From the NCBI GenBank assembly GCA_030142905.1, contig JASJOG010000213.1:72001-136000 (forward strand): 64,000 bases of DNA, in the 5' to 3' direction. This stretch comes from Heliopora coerulea (taxonomy: Eukaryota; Cnidaria; Anthozoa; Scleralcyonacea; Helioporidae). The notes under the pieces were generated by a model, which made no database searches, was not told where the DNA came from, and saw only the letters and a list, made by a program, of their open reading frames with translations. A program made the translations under genes and the position numbers. Shown here piece by piece: positions 22,860-34,421 of the stretch (the first letter of the stretch is position 1; every line of letters starts with the position of its first letter).

Positions 22860-25812
22860 CTAATTAAAGGTTGTACTAATTGCAGTCAGATCACTTGCAC
22901 TGGCAGACCTTCTGGTACAGTTTGCTTGAATTAACCGATTTTTTTCACAAGAAGATAACTCTAAGTCAGACATACAGTGTCCAACACCTTTGGTAAATGA
23001 AGGCATATTTTCTTGTAAATATTTTCCCAACCTTCGTATCCTCCGCAACTTAAAAGTTTCCCATTTTCTTGCAAAGCAAAAACTGTCCCAAACTGATGGT
23101 GCTTTTACTGGAAATTTTGTCACAGACTTACTGTTTGACAAGTCAGTCTCCACATTTGGGCAAACAGATGAACTTCCTATAGTTTTAACTTTCTTGGAAT
23201 GGTCAGTCAGTGTTTTTCTGGGAAGTTCCTTCTCTCCAGTGGTATGTTTTTTAGAAGATGCAAATTGTTTGTGGTTGCCATCATCATGATGTGAACTAGA
23301 TCCACTTATACTGCAGATTATGTTATGTTCTGCTTGCTGGTTTCCAGACAGATTTACAGGAGATGCATTTTTGAAGCTACAAGCTACTTTATCATCTCTT
23401 TTCTTATTCATTTGAGACATTTCTGTAATGTGTTCATGCAAACTGGGGCTGCTGTGACACTTAGTTGTGGCCTGTTTTGGTAACCCATCAGGTAGATGTT
23501 GCCTTTCTATTTTTCTTGGTTTTCTTGTATTAGGATTATGTATTTTTTTTGTTTTGGTGGGAAATCTTGATCTACTTGAGGATCCCCTATTTATTTGTCC
23601 ATTTCTATCTTTACACAACTTACAGGTTGTGTTTCTTCGTGGTGACATTGATGCTCTTTCTCTTCCTGAACTTAACATTCCCATATTAGCTGTATTACTC
23701 TTAGCCTCAGTTAGTGGAAGGGTTATGTTAGTTCTACTGCCATTTCTGTCTGCAAAAACTGTCCTCTGTGGTCCATTTGATGGTTCCTGATTGTGGCTAG
23801 TTGGGATGGGACTCGAAGAAAATTGATTGATAAAAGCAGAGTAAATCAGTGTCACAGTAATGAAATTTCCCAATATTGCAAGGAATGTAAATGACACAGG
23901 CCAGTTGAAAATAATGTATCTAAAGCATGATCAGAACAATGGGTCAGCACCAATAATACTTTGAGGTTACCAATATTATTAGCTTGCATTCAACTTTGTG
24001 ATTTACCTTAGCCCTGTAAACGAGGCCTGGAGACGAAGAGTAGATGAATAGATTTCAACTTGTTTTGTCATGATAACAACCTTGGCTTGGACTGCAGGGT
24101 TGTACTAAAATCAAAAGAAAATGAAATACTGTTACTTACAACAAGAACAATAACCATGATCAAAGTTTAGAAGTTTCTCCTATCTCTTTCAGCTTCTTTT
24201 GTAAGCTTGAATCAAATCCATATGATTAGCAGTCTCATCACATTGATCACTCCTTTTCACAAAGAGTACTCTCATCTCAATATTACTGAATCTTATTCTA
24301 CTCAAGGGAACAAATTAATGACTTTTTTTCTGGAACAACTCATTAACAAATATACAAAATGGTCTGTCTACAATAAACTTGTATGATTTATACTGTCTTT
24401 GTCATGAACGGTATCATTTTCATTATCGTTATCATGATACATCAAATGAAAACTTAAAGTTACTCACTGAATCGTCGATGTAATCGTCAAAGAAATTAAT
24501 TTCAACTTTTTGTTTTTCTTCAGTCATTCCAAGGGTAAGTGGTAGAGAATAAAATACTGTCTTGAACAAGCGAACTAAACCCGACTCGTAATGCAGCATA
24601 CACTTCAATTGAATACAGAAAAATATGAGTATTGTTATTTTATAAGTATGCTCACAAGATTGGATATTGTAAAGTTAAATCTCCGTACTTACAGAACGAG
24701 AAGAGCTTTTTAATACTGTTCCTTTAGCCGACAAAAATTTAACATTTACCATGAACATACCTAGTAATAAAACGAATTATAAAGCTTTAAAACGTATTTC
24801 TGACATTGTTGCAGAAAGTCTAAGCAGATTATATCCATCGTCATTTACCTAACTTTTCATTAGCTGGCGAAGGTGGCATTTCAAGATCAAGGAAAACTTT
24901 GTACGACTGGCCCCTCATCAACATCTGGCAAGAATAAGCAAGAAGTTTGTCAGAATAAAAGCACTTTTAAATTATCCAATATTCGCGAAAAAATTAATTC
25001 TTCAAGCAATATTTTGAACTTAATTTTCGTTTTCATCTTAAGTCCAAAGCATTAAAAACATTTCCGTTTCCAGGTCAGGAACTCGTTTGAATTTTAAATG
25101 CCGTGTTCATCACCAAGTTATGCAAATGATGATTTACTAGACATCACATTCTTCTTCCAAATATAGTTGCACAGCCATCCTTCTAGCCTAGTTCCGAAAA
25201 TATTGTTGAAAAGAATATTCCTAAAGTTTGAACACAAGAATGCCGCATACTGTGAAACAGTCCCTAGCCCTTTTGAGGCAAAAATGCAAGGATGTCTAAG
25301 TTTTAAATAACACAGCATTATTTGGCGCAACACCGTCGAATCAACCGAGAAGTGGCATGAACTTGGGAAGATATAACTGAATTATGAAAGTAGAGTGCTG
25401 TATGTACTTCGAAGTGAATGAAAGTCACTTACTCTGTCGTCTTTTGCTTTGTTCGCGGACGTGAAAAACACGCTTGCTTCAGGATATGAACACAAAGCAT
25501 TCGAACTGCCTGGACAGTCAGAGCTGTAAACAAATTAACATGGCTTTAAATTATTTTATTCCTAACAAATTGAACTCAGAATAAATAGTTCAAAAATTTC
25601 GGTTTCACTACATACCTGAACTGGAGGTACACCGGCTTGACATGAGATACTACCGGCATATATGCTTGGTAAAAAGTTACGTACATCAAAACGGCGACGA
25701 AGAGCAACACAAGACCCGTTAAAAATGACGAGATAGCACGATAAAACACATATTTAAATAGGACTATCAGTAATGATAAAAAAGACTTCACCAGACCAAG
25801 AATAGTCGACAT
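22860..25812 (-). CDS. BSCL2: Seipin, lipid-droplet assembly protein, with long C-terminal tail
   Basis: Seven exons, 25616-25812, 25433-25523, 24849-24924, 24693-24760, 24468-24602, 24007-24104 and 22860-23919, give 574 residues with phases that join cleanly. A membrane segment lies at about residues 30-50. The lumenal domain follows, with ALCSYPEASVFFTS, MLMRGQSYKVFLDLEMP, NEKLGMFMVNVKFLSAKG and LRLQASFTGLR. A second membrane segment, FNWPVSFTFLAILGNFITV, lies at about residues 226-246. Order and content match seipin, which forms an oligomer in the ER membrane at ER-lipid-droplet contacts. The cytosolic tail of about 325 residues, encoded almost entirely in the last exon, is rich in Ser, Lys, Arg and Asn and much longer than in human seipin (398 residues in total). 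I recognise no domain in the tail. Confidence 0.93.
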
Positions 25813-27256
25813 ATGGTTTTCGTTTATATAAGCTGTTTCACTTCTTTCTATCCCTGTAGTACATAATAGTTTAACGTTTCCAGGGGGGCCATGCGCGATA
25901 GAATTAAAAGTTCAGCCAATCACAAGGCCCGTCACACCTTGCTAACCACCTGTCATTCTTAGCACGTCAATTGAAGTTGATTGCCAATCAACTTTATCGA
26001 AAAGCACAACGTTTAAACGCATGTTGACCTAAGAAATCACATTATTTGTCTTTTACCAGCAAAAAACAGAACCCCTTGTTAGCTTAACAGTGGTGTAGTT
26101 ATACAACAATTGGGAGAAGTTAAACATGGATTTCAATCGGTAATTTGAATAAAACGGTTTATCTCCAAGGAAACGCCTATGTCGCGTGCATGTATGACGA
26201 GGAGATACCATTGACCCTTAAGATTTTCATCGACTTAGACAAGTTTTCACACTGTGAATAATACCGTCCAGACGAGCCTAACAAGTGGACATTTCTGATA
26301 TTTTGCGTTTACTGGCCCAAAGACATAAAAATATAAGAATTAAATCTTTCCAATCTTCACAATCGTGGACTTTTAAATTAGAGTACACAATCGTGGACCT
26401 TGAATTCTTCCCAGTTCGCATGAGCGTTGACTAAATTAAAAGTCGAAATCAAATTGCAATTTATCAGTCATAATGTTTTCCGTTACTAATTATAAGGGCG
26501 ACAAGCATATAGGCACTGCATACACTGGTCGGTTTCGCCCAGAAGTAACAGCCGAATAACGATCATTTTGAATAATGCTTCCGACTGTTTTGGATGACAA
26601 GTGTGCAAAACTATGTTCACAAATCATTACGTTCCAGAAAAATAATTTTGAAATTTTTGACTCATAGTTGATTATTCATTTGTGAGGAAACAAATGACTA
26701 TTTTGTTCGATAAGGTCTCTTGGAAACATGTCAGTGTTTACTCATCTAACAACTTAGGAATACAGATAATGACCCGTTATAATGCTGTGCAACGGCGGGG
26801 AAAACCAACATGCTAAAATCTTTTCATTTCAAGAGACTTCTTTTACAGTTTTACCAATGCCAACCATAGCGAAATAAAAAAACATTTACATCAGGCAGCC
26901 TTGCTGAACTCGGATTTCTCCTCAAATATATTTCTTTCACGGCAATAGCATTATTCATACAGCAGATAGGGGGTAGACTTGATTAAAAAGTCATTTGAAT
27001 TACCTGGTAGATTCCAATTCAAAAAATCCCTAATATCTGACTTTATATCACAGGATCAGCTGCGCAGCTGAAGCGCTAGTAAAAAGACAGAATCTAAAGG
27101 AACTTGTTTGTCGGCACTAACGGTTGATTCGAATCCTCTTCCCAAAAGTTTAGTTGATTTTACTTTTTATTTTATTTTTTTCTGAATTTTTACAAGTGGC
27201 AAGGTGGCAACGTTAGCGTATCATTGTTCACGAGAAGATCGCTTGGAGAGGGCGAG
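25813..27256. other. Intergenic region, no gene seen
   Basis: 1.4 kb between seipin and the unknown gene at 27283. It contains no exon I can support and presumably holds both promoters, since the flanking genes diverge. Confidence 0.5.
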
Positions 27257-27286
27257 ATGAGACGTGTCAAACACCAGAGAATATGA
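27257..27286 (+). promoter_or_regulatory. Upstream ORF of 9 codons whose stop overlaps the main start (ATGA)
   Basis: An ATG at 27257 opens nine codons (MRRVKHQRI) ending in TGA at 27284-27286. The main ORF start ATG occupies 27283-27285, so stop and start share four bases. This geometry could favour termination-reinitiation or leaky scanning. An in-frame ATG at 27313 gives an alternative main start. Whether the transcript includes position 27257 is not known. Confidence 0.5.
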
Positions 27287-28296
27287 AAGTCAAATTTGTT
27301 TGCGCAAGCAAAATGTTTACTAGAGTACCAACATTTATTCCTACCTCTCCAGTATCCAAGGAAACACGAAAAGTGAACATAAAGGCAAGAAATGGAACAG
27401 TAGAGACATCATGCATCACGACGCAAGAACCGAACACACGAAGGAGGAAAAGGACAAATACGTTACGAAAAAGATCACAGACAAGAAAGTCAGAAGACGT
27501 GGGTCATGTCTATGATCAACTTCCCCTCATTTACCAGAACACAAGCATAGATATCCCTGCACCAATTTCAGAAACATCAACTAATCTCTGGGAGTTAAAT
27601 GGAACTGGTCTAAACGACAGCCGTACTAAATCGCCACTTATATTATCACTTCACACAACCAAGACAAAGGAGAGAAGCAATGGAAAGATTAAGAATGATG
27701 CAAAAATAGTTGAACAGCAGGAACATTTGCCAGGTAAAAACATGTATGGAACAGCTCGTGAAAAAATAAATACGGATGTGACTGTAAGCCAAGAGAGCGA
27801 AATGTTAACTCATCCGAGATTGCACAAAAGAATAAGGAGAAAGTTCACCGAAGAAACTCACAAAATTCACACTAGAAGCTACGCAAACCATGACCTGAAA
27901 AACGTCACAAACCGAGAGGTTGTCCGTAGTGTTACTATTTCAACAAAAAGTAAGTCGGCTACAAATCGTTTGGATAGACTGCGTCGCCGTGAAATTGAAG
28001 GAACCAAAAATTTTCAGTCAAAGATACCGGTTCGATTTCCCGCTATACAAGAGAATAAACGTTATTCAAGCAATGAATCTGAAAAGGTTTCGAGCAATTC
28101 TGTTATTTCTCTACCTTCGATATGTGATGAAAGTTACCCGAAGATGGCTGATAACTCAGGACAAGTCAGGCAATCTATACTAAATTATAAAAATAAACTT
28201 GAGAAAGATTTTCAACGACTTGGAGAGAACTTAGAGAACACTTTCAAAATGCTAAATCAGTACATTGAGAGAAGTACTCGAAGCAGCAGCAACTGA
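27283..28296 (+). CDS. Unrecognised single-exon gene, 337 residues, basic
   Basis: A long uninterrupted ORF with an AATAAA 55 bp past its stop (28351). The protein is basic and rich in Lys, Arg, Ser, Thr and Asn, with clusters such as RRRKRTNTLRKRSQTRKSE and HKRIRRKFTEETHK. It has no signal peptide or membrane segment. The last 50 residues (QSILNYKNKLEKDFQRLGENL onward) look like an amphipathic helix or short coiled coil. I recognise no family. Most of the chain looks disordered, so a nuclear, cytoskeletal or centrosomal role is possible but unproven. ORF length in AT-rich DNA and the polyadenylation signal favour a real gene. Confidence 0.7.
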   Translation: MKVKFVCASKMFTRVPTFIPTSPVSKETRKVNIKARNGTVETSCITTQEPNTRRRKRTNTLRKRSQTRKSEDVGHVYDQLPLIYQNTSIDIPAPISETSTNLWELNGTGLNDSRTKSPLILSLHTTKTKERSNGKIKNDAKIVEQQEHLPGKNMYGTAREKINTDVTVSQESEMLTHPRLHKRIRRKFTEETHKIHTRSYANHDLKNVTNREVVRSVTISTKSKSATNRLDRLRRREIEGTKNFQSKIPVRFPAIQENKRYSSNESEKVSSNSVISLPSICDESYPKMADNSGQVRQSILNYKNKLEKDFQRLGENLENTFKMLNQYIERSTRSSSN

Positions 28297-28350
28297 TAGG
28301 TGACTGTCACAGAGCAAATTAACTACAGTTGCAAGGATATTTGAAGTACC

Positions 28351-28356
28351 AATAAA
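28351..28356 (+). terminator. AATAAA polyadenylation signal
   Basis: A canonical hexamer 55 bp past the stop of the 27283-28296 ORF. Confidence 0.55.
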
Positions 28357-29479
28357 GTTATACAACCTGCGCTGAAATATCTTTTTTCAAGAATCAGTTC
28401 TGGGGGATATCGAAACTTGTGGAAACAACTTGGCATTCATCAGTGAATTTCTGGTTTCCCATTCTAATTATATGAGTGTTTGTTGCCTTTTCTTTGCAAT
28501 GGCCATGTTAAGAAAAAAATTATGGTTGTAGAGTTTTCTTACTGTTGCTTAGAGTTTCTGCTATGAAATGAGATGTAACGGATTCAAAATTGTCTGTTCA
28601 GTAACTAAGGCAACTATGCCCAAAAACTGAATATTTTAGTTGAAAAGGAGTGAACGTAATCAAAACAAAAATTGTAGATTTGCTCAATTTTTTTCGCGAT
28701 GAAGATGATAAGCTGTAACGCAAACAACACATCACGAATGATTAAACTGCTCCCATTTTAAGCTCAACTGTATAGAACTGAACAAGATTTGAATGAAAAG
28801 AACAGTTAGGAAACATATATTAAAAGAATATACATGAAAAGCTTGGAAATATGTACATTGGCTAATGGTACGAATTTCTCTAGCTATTCAATTAACCCAT
28901 CAACTCTGTGGTCAAATATTCCGCATAATTTCCATAAAAAAAGCATGAAAACAGGAGACATTGAGTTTTTACCTTCAGACTATTGTAGGCGTCAATTTCA
29001 ACGATAACAGAAAGCTTGGTATTACTTAACTTGGGAACTTGGCGAATACAGAGGGCAGCTGTTAAACTAACATTTGATAAAGACTAATTCAACCCAGATT
29101 GAGAGTGAAGGTAACACAACAATTTACATTGGTTCATTATGACTTTTTATTTACATGTGCGCTTGACAAGAACCTAAAGTCTGCGTAACGTCACTGACAT
29201 CTGTGCACTCCGAGTTCGCTGACTTGCACATCACTATTGTAAAAGACGGGCCATGGCACGCGACAGATTGCTAAAATTGTCACCTTACTTGACGTGAATC
29301 TGGATCAGCAATTCGCGACCACCGAGCGAAAATTGCATTTTCCTTCTGCTTCGGTCTTTGTATGCTATGCTCAAGATGTGGACCCCATTTCAAGAACTTA
29401 GCTTCCGGAGTTTCGGAATAACTAAAATGGATTCCGTAAACAAGACTTCATGAGACTGCATGCTGTGTTTCTCGGTAGC
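28357..29479. other. Intergenic region between convergent genes, no gene seen
   Basis: About 1.1 kb without supportable exons or obvious repeats. It contains the 3' ends of the two flanking unknown genes. Confidence 0.45.
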
Positions 29480-30128
29480 TTAGGGTTGTAAATACAGTTC
29501 GTTGTTTGATGAAAGCGAATAGTTTGTGATGCACTCAAGTCCACAACCATGAAGATGGACAACTTCCATGTTCGAAATCCTCTTATCCAATTCACCAACC
29601 AAATTACTTGCACGTAACTTAGCAATGATCTCACCAACAAGAACTCTAAAATACAAACTACCGTCACGATCCTCTGTCGATTTGCCGTCTGAAAAATATT
29701 CTGTCCTACTTGAACGAAAATTACAACTGATGACGGCTGCATCACGCACGAACGCCACTGCTAATCAATTCTGGTAAGTTTGCAATATCATGCAGTTTAT
29801 ACAGTTCCAACGCAGGAAAGAAGGTCACCGATGGATATGTAAGAAAATATTCTTAAGCCTAGCTCATCACATGTCGATTCTTTCTCACTTAACCGAGGTT
29901 TCTCAGCTCAGTGAACAGTCTGTTTTACATGGCAATTTACCCACTAAACTTCTGTTTCTCGGTGTGTCCGGCTGTAATTTCCACTCTGCTGGAAATTAAG
30001 TTACCTTGCAAACCAATGTATCTGAGGTAATAATTTGCATTCAAAAGTTATCCTGCTGACAAAAACAAAAACTTCATACCGGGCAACTCAAGAAGAAGTA
30101 CGTAAATGCGAAAGTTTTTATCTCCCAT
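29480..30128 (-). CDS. Unrecognised two-exon gene, about 109 residues
   Basis: Exon 1 (30080-30128) starts MGDKNFRIYVLLLELP with an ATG and ends at G|GTATGA. Exon 2 (29760 down to 29480) begins after TTGATTAG and completes the codon in phase. The joined protein continues VAFVRDAAVISCNFRSS, then DRDGSLYFRVLVGEIIAKL and MEVVHLHGCGLE, and ends at TAA. The alternation of hydrophobic and charged residues looks like a small globular alpha/beta protein, and the phase agreement supports the model. I could not assign a family. It follows PIGF on the same strand, 357 bp past the PIGF stop. An overlapping ORF in another frame is treated as a shadow. Confidence 0.55.
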
Positions 30129-30485
30129 TCCGAGACCCCAGCCTTCTTTTGCCGAGTTCCACGAATGTCAAGTTACTTGCTTGTCCTGTATATACATTAA
30201 GTTAGAAAAATAGAATTATCTTTTTTTATTACTACCGAGATCTCGCCAGTGGTGGGTATCTCATCTTGCCATACAATTCGCCTCGAGTAAAAGAGCTTTT
30301 TAAACTGGTATATTAATGGTGGCTCCTTCAAGCCCAAAACTACAAGGATAAGGTTTTTGCTTGCTATGCAACGCCTCCTCGATCTAGTAAATTCTGTATT
30401 TCTTACGGACGTTAATCACAAGCACGTTTTTTCTCTTTTTACGTTAATGAAAACAGCAATACAATTAATTATAGTTTTTAGATTG

Positions 30486-33400
30486 TTATATAAATTTATT
30501 TTTGTCTTTATTCCTAAACTTCCAATATGCCAGAGTCCCTGAGGTCAACAAACTTAAAGCATGTCCGATCATAGCACCCGCAGCACAAGGAATTGGCCAA
30601 ACCTGGAAACAGGAAGGGTAGTTCTTTGAAGATGACTAAACAGTTGTGGATAAAGCTTGTTACTATCTGCTGAATATCACCATCAACTGGTGTGAGAAGA
30701 GGAACGCAATATAAGAGAGCTATCCCAGGAGAGTAACAATGTTTTGGAATTACCAGCACAATTATCCTTCCACGCAAGATACGTTTCTTGTATATTAAAA
30801 AATGATAAAAAAGTGGAAGATAGTAAAGTGGAAGACAACTTAACAGACTTAAAAATAATACACACAGTATTGCATTTGTCATTTTTTTTCTTGCCTTACA
30901 GTTTGTCTTATGCTGTAATACATTTAGTTCACTACGTTTACCTGCCAGTCCCGGTCCCAGTCCAATGGTAGAGCAAAGGCTCCAAACCAGGCTCCCATAA
31001 GAGTTAGTGCGACCACAATGCACATACATGAGGCCAAACTTATGCACCTCCTGTCCCAATTGTAATAATATTTTTTTGTCATTGTTTGCCAGTTTAACAA
31101 CAGAAGTGGAATGGACTTGCACAACTGTTCTTATACCATGTGATAAACCTTAGGGGCACGGTTAATCCAGAATACCTCACATTCTAACTATATATACTCT
31201 GAATTTTTACATACAGATTTCCTTGAAATTGTTTTCAAATTGCATCAACAAACAAGGCTCCAGAGGGCTCTTATGACTGTAGCTCATAACATAAAGCTAT
31301 TACAGCTGATATAACCTTGCAAGTATGCTTTGATTGAGTTAGGCCATCTGGATTAGTCAACATATAAAGCCATGCTACAGTTGTACAAAACACACTAAAG
31401 ATAGAAACAATCCTCCATAAGCCAGCCTAATACTTGAAATTGATGTCAGCTAAAAATCTAATTAATATTAACAGCACTGTAATGATTTCTAACCTGCAGA
31501 CATTTCAATTTTTTATCAGATGACTTTTGATCTGCTGAATCAAAATATCACTATTTTAATTCTAAAGCTCATCATAACTATAAGATCCTTGATTTTCTGG
31601 ATTATACATTTCCACAATGTATTATAAATTTTAATGTAACCCCTGTAATATCACCTTGCTTTTGTTCTGGCTGACAGCCAGAAGTACTATGTATGAATAT
31701 TTTGTATCAAACCAAAAAGCTCCTGAGTACTGACCTCTTACTGACCACTATCTTAATAACTTCATCTGTTCCTACCAGTAGACATGGTATGATAGCTAAA
31801 TTTGACATCATCATTGACCACATGAATGTCTCTTCCACATATCTGAAGAAGATGATACATCATTCAATAATGTTAAGTATACCATAGATGCCTTAATATG
31901 TGTACATCAGATGTAGAAATAAATTTTGAAACTACCAAGCTGCTTGGGAAACTATATTCCATACCAGTTCTTACAACCTTTTGTATGTTTTAGTCAGTTA
32001 TTTAATCTCAGCAGTCAACACCAGATTATGACAAATAGTAACAGCCTCAACATGGAGTTTCTATAAACATCAAACTTCACCTCAGCATTATAGCTAAAAT
32101 TGTCATCAACTCTGACATAACTAATTTGATTCTCATAACTTAACTTTTCTATGTGAGGTTGCACAAGCATACAAAATTATAGCCTGGTGATAGCAGACCA
32201 TAATTGACCTGACATGGGGAATCCTGGTCCTCCAACACCAGCTTGCCCAAATTTCTAACACTTGGGATGTGAACAGTTCATTACATTGAGCACTGTGTTA
32301 TTTATGGCTAGATTTGATCATAAAGATTTCAAACATTACTTACTGTGATAATGATGCACCATAGAGAACTGCAAGACAGTGAAAAATAATAATGCCAACA
32401 CACCATTTAAAAACTGAACTGATAATGGACATCCCCTAAAAGTAAAATAATCATAAAAATTTTTAAAACCCCTTAGTAATGGTCAACTATCACAACTTAG
32501 ACTCTGCAAAACCCAAAGTGTGCCATGAGCAATTTTTAAAATGGTAGTATTTTCCAAACTTATAGAACACGTATTGGAAGACACAGCTTAGTTAACATTA
32601 TTAAAGGAAATTTTGATCATTCAAGAAAATTAAAAATGCCTTTAAATGTAATGATATACAAATAACTATCATATTGAGGTAGCAACATCTCTAGTTTGAA
32701 AGGAAGGGTACTAACAGTAAAAATTATATAATATAATAAAAATGGATGACTCTCTCAGAAACTTCTTTTTTCTGGATTGACAACATCCATAGATGGCACA
32801 TTCTCTAAGAGATGCTGTAAAACAGAGCTGTACTTTTTATTTTAGCTCTCAGTTCAGTATAATATTCTTCCTTATCAGCTGTATGAAGTCAGTATTTCCC
32901 CACAGTTGTCACATAGAGGTCCTCCATGATGTTGTGATTAATTTCTATGATGAATTGGATAATTTGATTGACAATTATAAACTGTTTTTCAAAATGCAAA
33001 GGAAAGCTATAAACCTCTTGGGTCCTGGTAACTATTTCCTTACATAAACATTTTCCTTACTTTTCGATCTCACTTTATAAATTTCAGTTTTTGAAGATTA
33101 AATTAGAAAAGTTATTGAAAAAAAAAAAGGTAACATTATGCCTAAAAACTTTTACCCCAATTACAAGTTACTTGCAAGTGGGACATGTATACTGCAGGTT
33201 TAAAGAAGTTAAATTATGGGTAAACCTGCTTGAATGTAGTTAAGCAACACCCTCATTAAAAGCTGTTAGTTATACCTTTTGTGTACTACGTGTTTATCAC
33301 AAAAGGTATGGTCATGGATTTTTTCTTTCTTTTTTGTTTATCATAGTAATAATGATATAACAATGATTCAAAAATGAAAAGTTGACAGTCATCATTGACA

Positions 33401-34421
33401 TATCAAAATTTCTACCTTTGCCACCAAGGTGACCTCAAAATTTTAACCTAGCTAATGGCTGATTTGATGATGATGATATGATGATGATAACTTTATTTTA
33501 GCAGGGTAACCCATTCAGCACAGTTGCTGGTATCCATAGAGGCCCTGGTATCCATAGGGAGTCATTCCACTGCAAGCTGCAATGACACAAATATAGACAT
33601 CTTTTTAAAATTTTAGTCAAAGCAATTAGTTTCTATTAGTTTTTGTACTAGAGATCATATAGTTAGCACATATCTTGAATGAAGAGCCCATGTAAATATT
33701 AGTAAGCTAAATTAAACTATAATTAATGTTGTTATTATTTATATTTGTGACTATCATTACCATTATTAGTATTATTATTACTTACTACTTGAATGATTAC
33801 AATTATTATTACTGTTTTTATGATTATTGTTATCACTACAACTATAATTATTTAATTGTGACTGGTCAGATAATAACTATCAAGGGATTTATCAGATAAT
33901 GGAAATTGTTTTGAAATCTTACAAATCACACGAACAGAAGATCATTAATATATGGTTGCTACATTATGGTACTCCTAATCAGGGAATAGATGTTTACACT
34001 TGCTGCCCAGATGTCCATTTGTAAACGTAGAAAAGTCGAAAAAAATACTTAAGCTGTGGATATTCCCAACGATGTTTCAGACTGTGTTCTTCAAGTCAGA
34101 GACCTGAAAGACACAACCTCACCTACTGTCATACAGTTCTTTAAGAACTTTGCAGCATCTCACTCATACCCTTTACCACTAGTAAACTGAGTTACATACC
34201 TTTTGCTCTTGACCTTGAGATGACAATGTTGTAAAACCGTTTGTTGTAGTAAATGTCAAAACAACATGTCCCAAACAGTATGCTGAACAAAATATCTTTA
34301 AACTCGTAACAGGTGTTTTAATTAAGTCTATTTCTGGCGCCAAAAAGTTTGAAATAGAGAATGAAAAAAGAAAATTTACTGTAAGGATCCCAATTGACTT
34401 CAATGTCTCCCAGTCGTCCAT
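30486..34421 (-). CDS. PIGF: GPI-anchor biosynthesis protein PIG-F
   Basis: Exons: 34200-34421, 32344-32435, about 31742-31842, about 30942-31070 (left edge firm, right edge uncertain) and 30486-30602. The N-terminal exon starts MDDWETLKSIGILTVNFLF. Exon 2 gives VFKWCVGIIIFHCLAVLYGAS, like the human HVIFVLYGAP helix. Exon 3 gives YVEETFMWSMM and IIPCLLVGTD. Exon 4 carries the diagnostic GAWFGAFALPLDWDRDWQ, and exon 5 continues VWPIPCAAGAMIGHALSLL. PIGF is a multipass ER membrane protein that stabilises PIGO and PIGG, which add ethanolamine phosphate to GPI anchors. The weak point is the exon 3/exon 4 join: the segment with NWDRRC belongs to the protein, but no strong acceptor precedes it in the right phase. 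Confidence 0.88.
33465..33525 (-). repeat. Retroelement-like 3' tail with (ATC)n run
   Basis: The minus strand reads GTTACCCTGCTAAAATAAAGTTATCATCATC, ending in an ATC-rich microsatellite. It shares the TTACCCT...AAATAAAGTTAT block with the copy near 10850-10885. This pattern suits the 3' end of a short interspersed or truncated non-LTR element inserted in minus orientation. It lies in a PIGF intron. Confidence 0.5.

Noticed and set aside
29422..29745. 107-codon minus-strand ORF overlapping the small two-exon gene
   Set aside because: The alternative frame has a start-bearing first exon and phase-matched splice; this one does not.
30514..31122. 202-codon minus-strand ORF with hydrophobic stretches
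   Set aside because: It runs through a PIGF intron in a frame different from the PIGF exons; the other frame carries the conserved GAWFGAF and VWPIPC motifs.
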